Source: Mumia quercus
GTDB lineage: Bacteria; Actinomycetota; Actinomycetes; Propionibacteriales; Nocardioidaceae
Reading direction: 5' to 3'
Length of the DNA stretch: 64,000 bases
NCBI RefSeq assembly: GCF_025506335.1
Contig: NZ_JANZYO010000005.1
Coordinates: 276,443-340,442, forward strand
Positions 35,619 through 43,931 of the stretch are shown in pieces. The notes below the pieces were generated by a model that worked only from the letters and a program-made list of their open reading frames with translations, was not told the DNA's origin and ran no database searches. Position numbers and translations under genes: made by a program. Numbering within the stretch: position 1 is the first letter of the stretch; each line of letters starts with the position of its first letter.

Positions 35619-36553
35619 CGGTCGGAGTCGACATCGGCGGGACGAAGATCGCCGTCGCAGTCGTCGACGAGAACGGTGCCGTCGTCGCCCAGGACCGGCG
35701 CAAGACGCCCGCGACCGACCCGACGCTGATCGGCGACGCGGTCGCCGAGTCGGTGAACATGCTCAAGCGCGACCATCCCGTCGAGGCGGTCGGCGTCGGG
35801 GCTGCGGGATTCGTCGACGCCGCGCGCCGTACGGTCCTGTTCGCACCCAACATCAAGTGGGTCGACGAGCCGCTCGCGGACCGCCTGGAGCACCTGGTCG
35901 ACCTCCCTGTGGTGATCGAGAACGACGCGAACGCCGCGGCGTGGGGCGAGTTCCGCTTCGGCGCGGGCGCCGATGTCGACGACATGCTTCTCGTGACCGT
36001 CGGGACGGGGATCGGCGGAGGCATCATCCAGGGCGGGCGCCTCGACCGCGGGGCTTTCGGCGTCGCCGGCGAGATCGGCCACCTGCGGATGGTCCCGGCA
36101 GGGATCCGGTGCGGGTGCGGCCAGTACGGCTGCTGGGAGCAGTACGCGAGCGGGCGCGCCCTCGTACGGGAGACGCGTGACCGCATCACCGCGCAGATCG
36201 ACCTCGCGAAGCCTCTGGCCGACCTCGTCGGCGGCGACGTCTCGCTGGTCACCGGCCAGATGGTGACCGAGCAGGCGCAGAAGGGCGACGCGATGGCGAT
36301 CGACCTCATCGCCGACGTCGGTCGCTGGCTCGGTGAGGGCATCGCGAGCCTGGCGGCGGTGATCGACCCCAGCGTGGTCGCGATCGGCGGTGGCGTCGCC
36401 AAGGCCGGCGACCTCCTCCTCGAGCCGGCGCACGCGGCATTCCTGCGCTCGCTGTCGGCCCCGGTCTATCGCCCGCAGGCGGTGCTGCGTCCTGCCAGCC
36501 TCGGCAACGACGCCGGCATGATCGGTGCCGCCGACCTGGCACGGGCACGGTGA
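35609..36553 (+). CDS. ROK family glucokinase (first of two)
   Basis: A 314-residue sugar kinase: TVGVDIGGTKIAVAVVDE (ATP site), a long NDANAAAWGEFRFGAG (catalytic Asp), TVGTGIGGGIIQGG, GEIGHLRM, and the ROK zinc site CGCGQYGCWEQYASG. It probably phosphorylates glucose with ATP. ATG 35609 overlaps the DUF5304 gene end; a GTG at 35615 is an alternative start. Followed by a second ROK gene 10 bases later. Confidence 0.88.
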   Translation: MGVTVGVDIGGTKIAVAVVDENGAVVAQDRRKTPATDPTLIGDAVAESVNMLKRDHPVEAVGVGAAGFVDAARRTVLFAPNIKWVDEPLADRLEHLVDLPVVIENDANAAAWGEFRFGAGADVDDMLLVTVGTGIGGGIIQGGRLDRGAFGVAGEIGHLRMVPAGIRCGCGQYGCWEQYASGRALVRETRDRITAQIDLAKPLADLVGGDVSLVTGQMVTEQAQKGDAMAIDLIADVGRWLGEGIASLAAVIDPSVVAIGGGVAKAGDLLLEPAHAAFLRSLSAPVYRPQAVLRPASLGNDAGMIGAADLARAR

Positions 36554-36563
36554 CGGGTCGCTG

Positions 36564-37595
36564 ATGGCAGAGAGACTCTCGATCGGGATCGACATCGGCG
36601 GCACGCGGGTCAAGGCCGGCGTCGTCGACCTCGACGGCCACGTCCTCGAACGCGTGAGCCGTGACACCCCGACCACCAGCCCTGCGGCCGTCCTCGACGC
36701 GATCGGTGACATCGTCGCCAAGCTGCGTCAGAACCACCACGTGACGACGCTCGGGATCGGTGCGGCAGGGTTCGTCGACGCCACCCAGTCGACCGTCCTT
36801 TTCTCCCCGCACCTCGCCTGGCGGCACGAGCCGCTGCGCGACGCCGTGCAGCGGCGTACGCGGCTGTCGGTCCTCGTCGACAACGACGCCAACGCCGCGG
36901 CCTGGGCGGAGTGGCGCTTCGGTGCTGCGCAGAACGAAGAGGCGATGATCTGCCTGACCCTCGGCACCGGCATCGGGGGGTCGCTGGTCATCGACGGCCG
37001 TCCGCACCGCGGTCGCTTCGGCATCGCCGGGGAGTTCGGGCACATGATCGTGGTGCCCGGCGGGCGTGCGTGCGAGTGCGGCAACCACGGCTGCCTCGAG
37101 CAGTACGCGAGCGGGAACGCGTTGATCCGTGACGCGCGTGCGGCGGTCGAGCGCGGCGAGGACTACGGCAAGCGGCTGCTCGAGCGCGTCGACGGTGACC
37201 TCGAGCAGGTGAACGGGCTGGTCGTGTGCGGGCTCGCGCGAGAGGGCGACGAGGACGCGATCCGTTCTTTGGACGAGGTCGGCTCGTGGCTCGGGATCGG
37301 CATCGCGAACCTCGCGGCCGCCTTCGACCCCGGCCTGTTCGTGGTCGGCGGCGGCGTCTCGGACGCGGACGGGCTGCTGCTCGAGCCGGCGCGCGAGGCG
37401 TTCCGGCGGACGCTGACGGGCCGCGGGTTCCGTCCTGAGGCGCTCATCGTGCGCGCACACCTGGGCAACGACGCCGGCATGATCGGCGCGGCGGACATGG
37501 CGCGCACGATGCGTCGCCGGTCGCGACGCAACCGCCGGCGTCGTCCCCGCACCGAGGGCGGTGCGCTCGGACGGCTCAGCGGTCGACGAGCGTGA
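36564..37595 (+). CDS. ROK family sugar kinase (second of two)
   Basis: A 343-residue relative of the preceding kinase: SIGIDIGGTRVKAGVVDL, VDNDANAAAWAEWRFGAA, TLGTGIGGSLVIDG, GEFGHMIV and the zinc motif CECGNHGCLEQYASG. It has about 30 extra C-terminal residues that are strongly basic (RRRSRRNRRRRP), absent from the first copy. The last 20 bases overlap, on opposite strands, the 3' end of the gntR gene. Tandem duplication followed by divergence is likely; substrate may differ from the first copy. Confidence 0.85.
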   Translation: MAERLSIGIDIGGTRVKAGVVDLDGHVLERVSRDTPTTSPAAVLDAIGDIVAKLRQNHHVTTLGIGAAGFVDATQSTVLFSPHLAWRHEPLRDAVQRRTRLSVLVDNDANAAAWAEWRFGAAQNEEAMICLTLGTGIGGSLVIDGRPHRGRFGIAGEFGHMIVVPGGRACECGNHGCLEQYASGNALIRDARAAVERGEDYGKRLLERVDGDLEQVNGLVVCGLAREGDEDAIRSLDEVGSWLGIGIANLAAAFDPGLFVVGGGVSDADGLLLEPAREAFRRTLTGRGFRPEALIVRAHLGNDAGMIGAADMARTMRRRSRRNRRRRPRTEGGALGRLSGRRA

Positions 37596-38316
37596 TCTCG
37601 AAGGCGTAGAGGTCGGGCCGGTACGCGTGCTCGCCGTACTCGACGGCCCGTCCTGCGTCGTCGTAGGCGGTGCGCTGCATGGTCAGCAGGGGAGCGCTGC
37701 GGCGCTCGCCGAGCAGCCGCGCCTCGCGGGCGTCGGCGCGGCGCGCGCCGATGCGCTGCTTGGCGACCCGCATCCAGATCCCCGCGCCGCGCATGGCCGC
37801 GTAGAGACCGACCTCGGTCAGGTCGATCGCGTCGAGGTCGAGGAGCGAGGCCGGCAGCAGGTTGTGCATGAGGGCGAGCGGCTCGTCGCCGATGAAGCGG
37901 ATGCGCTCGAGCGACCAGACGGCGGCGCCGGGCTCGAGCTGGAGCTCGCGCGCGACGACCTCGTCGGCCTCGATCCGCTGCAGCCCGAGCACCTCGGTCC
38001 GCGGGTCCTGGCCTGCAGCGGTGAGGTCGTCGTACAGGCTGGTGAGCTCGACCGAGCGACGGACGGTGCCGTGCACGACCTGCGTCCCGACGCCCCGCTT
38101 GCGCACGACCATGCCCTTGTCGACCAGCACCTGGATGGCTTGGCGGACGGTCGGTCGGGAGAGGCCCAGGCGGTCCGCGAGCGCGAGCTCGTTGGCGATC
38201 TTGTCACCCGGCGCGAGCGTGCCGCTGACGATCGCCCCCTCCAGCTGCTCGGCGATCTGGAAGTACAGCGGGACCGGGCTCGACCGGTCGAGGGAGATCT
38301 CTGGCCCAGCACCCAT
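37576..38316 (-). CDS. GntR/HutC-type repressor of the inositol operon
   Basis: A 246-residue regulator: winged helix at about 15-78 with YFQIAEQLEGAIVSGTLAPGD and LGLSRPTVRQAIQVLVDKGMVVRKRGVGTQV, then a UTRA effector domain (RIRFIGDEPLALMHNLLP and YDDAGRAVEYGEHAYRPDLY). ATG 38316 is preceded, six bases away, by TATAGT, an almost perfect -10, giving a leaderless mRNA. It is divergent from the inositol operon and so probably represses it, as corynebacterial IolR does. The inducer is probably an inositol intermediate. Confidence 0.88.
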   Translation of the reverse strand: MGAGPEISLDRSSPVPLYFQIAEQLEGAIVSGTLAPGDKIANELALADRLGLSRPTVRQAIQVLVDKGMVVRKRGVGTQVVHGTVRRSVELTSLYDDLTAAGQDPRTEVLGLQRIEADEVVARELQLEPGAAVWSLERIRFIGDEPLALMHNLLPASLLDLDAIDLTEVGLYAAMRGAGIWMRVAKQRIGARRADAREARLLGERRSAPLLTMQRTAYDDAGRAVEYGEHAYRPDLYAFEITLVDR

Positions 38317-38322
38317 GGCAGC

Positions 38323-38328
38323 ACTATA
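38323..38328 (-). promoter_or_regulatory. -10 hexamer of the gntR gene (leaderless)
   Basis: Minus-strand TATAGT lies six bases before ATG 38316. Confidence 0.55.
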
Positions 38329-38355
38329 GGACCCCGTCACGTCAGTACGTCTATA

Positions 38356-38376
38356 TGTCAGGACAAATGGTTGACA
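38356..38376 (+). promoter_or_regulatory. Candidate operator and -35 of the inositol operon
   Basis: TGTC-AG-GACA (38356-38365) is a ten-base palindrome differing by one base from the corynebacterial IolR consensus KGWCHTRACA as I recall it. TTGACA, a perfect -35, follows at 38371-38376. The -10 region is less clear. Confidence 0.5.
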
Positions 38377-38439
38377 CTGCATCGTGACGCTCGCCACACT
38401 GACGAAACCAGGTGTGCGCAGCGACGAAGGCGGGTGGAG

Positions 38440-39309
38440 ATGATGCGAGGCCGGATCGCCGGCGCCCCGATCTCGTGGGGCGTGTGCGAGGTCGACGGAT
38501 GGGGTGTCCAGATGTCGAGGGACCGGGTGCTTGCGGAGATGCGCGAGGTGGGTCTCGAGGCGACCGAGTTCGGGCCGGAGGGGTGGCTGGCCGACGACCC
38601 GGCCGCCAAGGCTGCGGTGCTCCGCGCCCACGGACTGAAGGCGGTCGGCGGGTTCCTGCCGGTGGTGCTCCACGACGAGGCCGCCGACCCGACCCCGACG
38701 TTCGACACCTTCGCCGACGCGTGCGTGGCTGCCGGCGCCGACGTCGTCGTCCTCGCCGCCGCCACGGGCGTGAACGGGTACGACGCCCGGCCGACCCTGA
38801 GCGCCGCGCAGTGGGCGACGCTCTGCGCGCACCTCGACGCCCTCCACGACCGCGCGCAGGGACGTGGGCTCAAGGCGGTGCTCCACCCGCACATCGGGAC
38901 GATGGTGGAGGGCTCCGACGACGTGGAGACGGTGCTGGGGCGCTCGCGGGTCGCGCTGTGCGTCGACACCGGGCACCTCATGGCCGCCGGGGTAGACCCG
39001 GTCCTCCTGACCAAGGAGCACACCGGCCGGGTCGCCCACGTCCACCTCAAGGACGTCGACGCGGCGCTGGCGGGCGGGGTGCGAAGCGGCCGCGTCACCT
39101 TCAGCGACGCCGTAAGGGACGGCCTCTTCCGCCCGCTCGGCCAGGGCGACGTCGACGTCGCCGGCATGGTCGCCTTGCTCGAGGCACACGGGTACGAGGG
39201 GTGGTACGTGCTGGAGCAGGACGTGATGCTCGACCACGAGCCGGAGGGGGAGGGCCCGCTCGCCGACGTCCGGGCGAGTCTCGCCTACCTGCAGGAGGTC
39301 GCCCCGTGA
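38440..39309 (+). CDS. iolE: IolE-type inosose dehydratase (TIM barrel)
   Basis: A 289-residue xylose-isomerase-like TIM barrel. GAPISWGVCEVDGWG is the family opening, TEFGPEGWLADD the substrate loop, VLHPHIGTMVEGSDDVE and VDTGHLMAAGVDP carry metal ligands, and AHVHLKDVD with EGWYVLEQDV closes the barrel, much as in Bacillus IolE. IolE dehydrates 2-keto-myo-inositol. IolH is the alternative, but no other dehydratase is in the operon. Two ATGs in a row (38440, 38443) follow GGTGGAG. It leads the operon, and its stop overlaps iolC. Confidence 0.8.
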   Translation: MMRGRIAGAPISWGVCEVDGWGVQMSRDRVLAEMREVGLEATEFGPEGWLADDPAAKAAVLRAHGLKAVGGFLPVVLHDEAADPTPTFDTFADACVAAGADVVVLAAATGVNGYDARPTLSAAQWATLCAHLDALHDRAQGRGLKAVLHPHIGTMVEGSDDVETVLGRSRVALCVDTGHLMAAGVDPVLLTKEHTGRVAHVHLKDVDAALAGGVRSGRVTFSDAVRDGLFRPLGQGDVDVAGMVALLEAHGYEGWYVLEQDVMLDHEPEGEGPLADVRASLAYLQEVAP

Positions 39310-40265
39310 CAGCGCACGAGAGCACGTCCTTCGAGGTCCTCACGATGGGTCGCGTCGGTGTCGACGTGTACCCCGAGCAGATCGGGGTGGGACTCGACGA
39401 GGTCACGTCGTTCGGCAAGTTCCTCGGGGGGAGCGCGACGAACGTCGCCGTCGCCGCGGCCCGTCTCGGTCGGCGCGCGGCGGTGATCACCCGCACCGGT
39501 GACGACCCCTTCGGGCGGTTCGTGCACCGGGCGCTCGGCGGGTTCGGCGTCGACGACCGGTTCGTCACCCCCGTGGCAGGGCTGCCGACCCCCGTGACCT
39601 TCTGCGAGATCTTCCCTCCGGACCACTTCCCGCTGTACTTCTACCGCCTTCCCACGGCACCCGACCTCCAGATCCGGACCGACGAGCTCGACCTCGACGC
39701 CGTCCGCGCCGCAGACGTGTTCTGGGTGACGGTGACCGGGCTCTCGCAGGAGCCGAGCCGGGAGGCCACCCTCGCGGCCCTGGAAGCGCGCGGGGGACGC
39801 GGCGTCACGGTCCTGGACCTCGACTACCGACCGATGTTCTGGGAGTCGGCGAGCGAGGCGAGCGCGCAGGTCGCGCGTGCGCTGCCGTACGTGACGGTGG
39901 CGGTCGGCAACCGCGAGGAGTGCGAGGTCGCCGTCGGGGAGACGGACCCGGAGTCCGCGGCGAAAGCGCTGCGCGACGCCGGCGTCGACCTCGCGGTGGT
40001 CAAGCAGGGCCCGGCCGGTGTCTTGGGGACGGACGCGCACGGGCAGGTCACGGTGCCTGCGGTCCCCGTCGAGGTGGTCAACGGGCTGGGCGCGGGCGAC
40101 GCGTTCGGCGGAGCCCTCTGCCACGGCCTGCTCGAGGGCTGGGACCTGCGCCGGACGCTGACCTTCGCCAACGCGGCCGGCGCCTACGTCGCCGGCCAGC
40201 TCGCCTGTGCCGACGCGATGCCCGACGTCGCGCAGGTCACCGCGATGCTGGGAGGCGACGCATGA
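39306..40265 (+). CDS. iolC: 5-Dehydro-2-deoxygluconokinase
   Basis: PfkB-type kinase that phosphorylates 2-deoxy-5-keto-gluconate in inositol breakdown. The 319-residue protein has MGRVGVDVYPEQIGVGLDEV, GGSATNVAVAAARLGR, ITRTGDDPFGRFV and the catalytic NGLGAGDAFGGALCHG with its Asp. The IolC-specific opening (VGVDVYPEQ) separates it from ribokinases. Translationally coupled on both sides by GTGA and ATGA overlaps. Confidence 0.92.
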   Translation: MTAHESTSFEVLTMGRVGVDVYPEQIGVGLDEVTSFGKFLGGSATNVAVAAARLGRRAAVITRTGDDPFGRFVHRALGGFGVDDRFVTPVAGLPTPVTFCEIFPPDHFPLYFYRLPTAPDLQIRTDELDLDAVRAADVFWVTVTGLSQEPSREATLAALEARGGRGVTVLDLDYRPMFWESASEASAQVARALPYVTVAVGNREECEVAVGETDPESAAKALRDAGVDLAVVKQGPAGVLGTDAHGQVTVPAVPVEVVNGLGAGDAFGGALCHGLLEGWDLRRTLTFANAAGAYVAGQLACADAMPDVAQVTAMLGGDA

Positions 40266-41158
40266 GCACGCGGGTCACCGGCGCCACGGTCGCCGAGCTG
40301 GTCGAGGCCCGGGTACGCCAGCCGGAGTCGATCGTGCACCTTGCGCAGGAGCGCCGCCAGCCCGACGGGCTCAGCGGGCAGACCGGCAGGCTCCTGCTGG
40401 TCGCCGCCGATCACCCGGCACGCGGTGCGCTGCGGGCCGGCGACGAGCCGTTGGCGATGGGTGACCGCGCTCGGCTGCTCGACCGGATCGTCCGCGCCTT
40501 GGAGAGGCCCGGAGTCGATGGCTTCCTCGGCACCGCCGACCTCGTGGACGACCTCATGCTGATGGGCGTGCTGGAGGGCAAGGTCGTCTTCGGCTCCATG
40601 AACCGCGGCGGACTCGCCGGCACCGCGTTCGAGATCGACGACCGCTTCACCGGGTACGACGCGGCCGCCATCGACAGGGCTGGGCTCCAGGGCGGCAAGA
40701 TGCTGCTGCGCATCGATCCCACCGACCCCGCTACGGTGCGGACGATGGAGGCGTGCGCACGAGCGGTCGACGACCTCGCCGCGCACGGGCTCGCGGCGAT
40801 GGTCGAGCCGTTCCTGTCCTCTCGCGACCAGCGGGGCCGCGTCCGCAACAACCTCAGCACCGAGGCGGTCGTACGCTCCGCGACGGTGGCCGCAGGCCTC
40901 GGGGGCACGTCCTCGCGGACCTGGCTGAAGCTCCCTGTCGTCGACGACATGGACGCGGTGCTGGCGGCGACGACGCTCCCGGTCGTGCTGCTCGGCGGCG
41001 AGGTGTCGTCGGACCAGAACGCCCAGTTCGCCGCCTGGTCGAAGGCGCTGGCGAGCCCTCAGGTCCGCGGGATGGTCGTGGGTCGCTCGTTGCTCTACCC
41101 GCCCGACGGCGACGTCGAAGCCGCCGTGGACGCGACCGTGGAGATGATCTCCCGATGA
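40262..41158 (+). CDS. Cgl0158-like barrel protein, candidate deoxyketogluconate-P aldolase
   Basis: A 298-residue (beta/alpha)8 protein of the aldolase kind. LLVAADHPARGAL at the start, a catalytic-type Lys in GLQGGKMLLRIDP and LKLPVVDDM, and VVLLGGEVSSDQ near the end resemble LacD/DeoC class I aldolases. The family is known as Cgl0158-like from the corynebacterial inositol locus. Between iolC and iolB, it is the obvious candidate for cleaving 2-deoxy-5-keto-gluconate-6-phosphate in place of IolJ; that is inference. Both ends overlap neighbours by four bases. Confidence 0.75.
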   Translation: MSTRVTGATVAELVEARVRQPESIVHLAQERRQPDGLSGQTGRLLLVAADHPARGALRAGDEPLAMGDRARLLDRIVRALERPGVDGFLGTADLVDDLMLMGVLEGKVVFGSMNRGGLAGTAFEIDDRFTGYDAAAIDRAGLQGGKMLLRIDPTDPATVRTMEACARAVDDLAAHGLAAMVEPFLSSRDQRGRVRNNLSTEAVVRSATVAAGLGGTSSRTWLKLPVVDDMDAVLAATTLPVVLLGGEVSSDQNAQFAAWSKALASPQVRGMVVGRSLLYPPDGDVEAAVDATVEMISR

Positions 41159-42015
41159 GCGGGCACGTGCGCCACAGCAGTCCGGACGGCCCCGTCGTGC
41201 TCGAGGTGACGCCGCAGGACGCCGGCTGGGGGTTCAGCGGCCTGCGCGTCGTGCGGCTCGCGCCGGGGGAGGCGTACGACGCCGAGACTGGGGACGCCGA
41301 GACGCTCGTGCTCTCGCTGTCGGGGTCGTGCCGGGTGCGCTGCGGCGACGAGGAGCTCGTCGTGGCGGGCCGGCCGGACGTGTTCGCCGGCCCGAGCGAC
41401 TTCGTGTACGTCCCGCGCGGCGCGGCGTTCACCGTGACGAGCGACGACGGTGGCCGCTTCGCGCTCGCCTCGGCGCGGTGCGAGCGGACGCTCCCGCTCC
41501 GCCACGCCGACGCTGCTGACGTCCCGGTCGAGCTGCGCGGGGCGGGCAGCGCCAGCCGTCAGGTCCACAACCTGTGCCTGCCGGACACGTTCGAGGCCGA
41601 CCGCCTGATCGTCTGCGAGGTGCTGACGCCCGCCGGCAACTGGTCGTCCTACCCGCCTCACAAGCACGACGAGCAGGGTGAGTCCGAGAGCGCGCTCGAG
41701 GAGATCTACTACTTCGAGGTCGCGGACGGGCCTGGCGGCCCCGGGATCGGCTACCAGCGGGTCTACGGCCACGACGGCGCGCCGATCGACGAGCTGGTCG
41801 AGGTACGCACGGGCGACGTCGTCCTCATCCCGTACGGCTGGCACGGTCCGTCGATGGCGGCGCCGGGGTATGACCTCTACTACCTCAACGTGATGGCGGG
41901 ACCCGGCGAGGACCGGGCCTGGCTGATCAGCGACGACCCGCAGCACGCCTGGGTGCGCGAGACCTGGACCGACCAGGCCGTCGACCCCCGGCTCCCGATG
42001 GGAGGAGCGCGATGA
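41155..42015 (+). CDS. iolB: 5-Deoxy-glucuronate isomerase
   Basis: Isomerises 5-deoxy-glucuronate to 2-deoxy-5-keto-gluconate. The 286-residue double cupin has VPRGAAFTVTSDDGG in the first cupin, NWSSYPPHKHDEQGESESALEEIYYF with the metal-binding His/Glu set in the second, and PYGWHGPSMAAPGYDLYYLNVMAG. Normal length and intact motifs. Its ATG overlaps the aldolase-like gene and its TGA overlaps iolD. Confidence 0.94.
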   Translation: MSGHVRHSSPDGPVVLEVTPQDAGWGFSGLRVVRLAPGEAYDAETGDAETLVLSLSGSCRVRCGDEELVVAGRPDVFAGPSDFVYVPRGAAFTVTSDDGGRFALASARCERTLPLRHADAADVPVELRGAGSASRQVHNLCLPDTFEADRLIVCEVLTPAGNWSSYPPHKHDEQGESESALEEIYYFEVADGPGGPGIGYQRVYGHDGAPIDELVEVRTGDVVLIPYGWHGPSMAAPGYDLYYLNVMAGPGEDRAWLISDDPQHAWVRETWTDQAVDPRLPMGGAR

Positions 42016-43931
42016 GCACGACCCGCCTGACGGTCGCCCAGGCCGTCGTCCGGTTCCTGGAGGCGCAGCACGTCGAGCGCGACGGCGAGGAGTCGGCGTT
42101 CTTCGCCGGCTGCTGGGGCATCTTCGGGCACGGCAACGTGGCCGGGATCGGCGAGGCGCTCCTCGAGCGCGCGCGCTCGGGCGACCCCCACGCGCTGCGC
42201 TACCTCCAGGGCCGCAACGAGCAGGCGATGGTCCACGCCGGCGTCGCGTACGCCCGGCAGCGCGACCGCATGGCGGCCTTCGCGGTGACGGCGTCGATCG
42301 GGCCTGGTGCGACCAACATGGTCACCGGTGCAGCGCTCGCGACGATCAACCGGCTGCCGGTCCTGCTGCTGCCGGGCGACGTCTTCGCCACTCGCGTCGC
42401 GAACCCGGTCCTGCAGGAGCTCGAGGACCCGGCCGACGGCGTCGTCTCGGTCAACGACTCCTTCCGCCCGGTGTCGCGCTACTGGGACCGGATCACCCGT
42501 CCGGAGCAGCTGCCTGCCGCGCTGCTCGCCGCGATGCGGGTCCTGACCGATCCCGCCGAGACCGGGGCGGTCACCCTGTGCCTGCCGCAGGACGTCCAGG
42601 CCGAGGCGTACGACTGGCCCGACGCGCTGTTCGCCCGCCGGGTGTGGCACGTCGCACGACCGATCCCCGAACCCGCCGTGCTCGCCCAGGCCGCCGCGCT
42701 GATCCGCTCGGCGCAGCGCCCTCTGCTCGTCGCCGGCGGCGGCGTGATCTACTCCGGCGCCGACGAGGCGCTGCGCAGTTTCGCCGAGGCGACCGGGATC
42801 CCGGTGGCCGAGACGCAGGCCGGCAAGGGCTCGCTGCCGTACGACCACCCGCAGGCGGTCGGCGCGATCGGGGCCACCGGGACGGCTGCTGCCGACGCGC
42901 TCGCCAACGAGGCCGACGTCGTCATCGGCGTCGGCACGCGGTGGAGCGACTTCACGACGGCGTCGCGCACGGTGTTCGCCGATCCCGACGTCACCTTCGT
43001 CAACCTCAACGTGGCGTCGGTCGACGCGCACAAGCAGTCGGCGGTCCCGCTCGTCGCCGACGCCCGTACGGGCCTGCAGGCGTTGACCGACGCCCTCGCG
43101 GGCTGGCGTGCCCCGGCCGAGCACACCGAGGACGCCACCCAGCGGGCGCGGCAGTGGGACGCGGTCGTCGAGGCGGCGTACCGGGTCGAGCACGGGCCGC
43201 CGCTCGCGCAGTCCGCGGTGATCGGAGCGGTGAACGAGGAGACCGGCCCGCGCGACGTCGTGGTCTGCGCCGCAGGCTCGATGCCGGGCGACCTCCACAA
43301 GCTGTGGCGCACGCGCGACCGCAAGGGCTACCACGTCGAGTACGGCTACTCCTGCATGGGATACGAGATCGCCGGGGGTCTCGGCGTGAAGATGGCGGCC
43401 GACGACGCGGGCGATCCGCGTGACGTCGTGGTGATGGTCGGAGACGGCTCGTACCTCATGATGAGCACCGAGCTGGTCACCGCCGTCGCCGAGGATGTCA
43501 AGATCATCGTCGTGCTCGTACAGAACCACGGCTTCGCGTCGATCGGTGCGCTCTCGGAGTCCGTGGGCTCCGAGCGCTTCGGGACGCGTTACCGCTACCG
43601 GACGCCGTCCGGGCTCGACGGCGACCGCTTGCCCGTCGACCTGGCGGCCAACGCCGCGTCGCTCGGGGCAGAGGTCGTCTCGGCGAAGACGCTGGAGGAC
43701 CTGCGCGCCGCGCTGCGCCGCGCCAAGGCGTCGGAGCGGACGACCGTGATCCACGTCGAGACGGACCCGATGGTGCCGGCGCCCGAGAGCCCGGCCTGGT
43801 GGGACGTGCCGGTCGCGGAGGTGTCGACCCTCGACACCACCCGCGACGCCCGCGTGACGTACGAGAAGCACAAGCAGAGCCAGCGCCACCCCCTCAGACC
43901 CCCGAGAAACCAAGGAGATCGCCAGCCATGA
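42012..43931 (+). CDS. iolD: 3D-(3,5/4)-trihydroxycyclohexane-1,2-dione hydrolase
   Basis: Thiamine-diphosphate enzyme that opens the inositol ring. The 639-residue protein has the GRNEQAMVHAGVAYARQ active-site Glu segment, ASIGPGATNMVTGAALAT, and the ThDP-binding VGDGSYLMMSTELVTAV ending in VLVQN. Length matches IolD proteins. The stop overlaps the binding-protein ATG, so metabolism and uptake genes are cotranslated. Confidence 0.95.
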   Translation: MSTTRLTVAQAVVRFLEAQHVERDGEESAFFAGCWGIFGHGNVAGIGEALLERARSGDPHALRYLQGRNEQAMVHAGVAYARQRDRMAAFAVTASIGPGATNMVTGAALATINRLPVLLLPGDVFATRVANPVLQELEDPADGVVSVNDSFRPVSRYWDRITRPEQLPAALLAAMRVLTDPAETGAVTLCLPQDVQAEAYDWPDALFARRVWHVARPIPEPAVLAQAAALIRSAQRPLLVAGGGVIYSGADEALRSFAEATGIPVAETQAGKGSLPYDHPQAVGAIGATGTAAADALANEADVVIGVGTRWSDFTTASRTVFADPDVTFVNLNVASVDAHKQSAVPLVADARTGLQALTDALAGWRAPAEHTEDATQRARQWDAVVEAAYRVEHGPPLAQSAVIGAVNEETGPRDVVVCAAGSMPGDLHKLWRTRDRKGYHVEYGYSCMGYEIAGGLGVKMAADDAGDPRDVVVMVGDGSYLMMSTELVTAVAEDVKIIVVLVQNHGFASIGALSESVGSERFGTRYRYRTPSGLDGDRLPVDLAANAASLGAEVVSAKTLEDLRAALRRAKASERTTVIHVETDPMVPAPESPAWWDVPVAEVSTLDTTRDARVTYEKHKQSQRHPLRPPRNQGDRQP

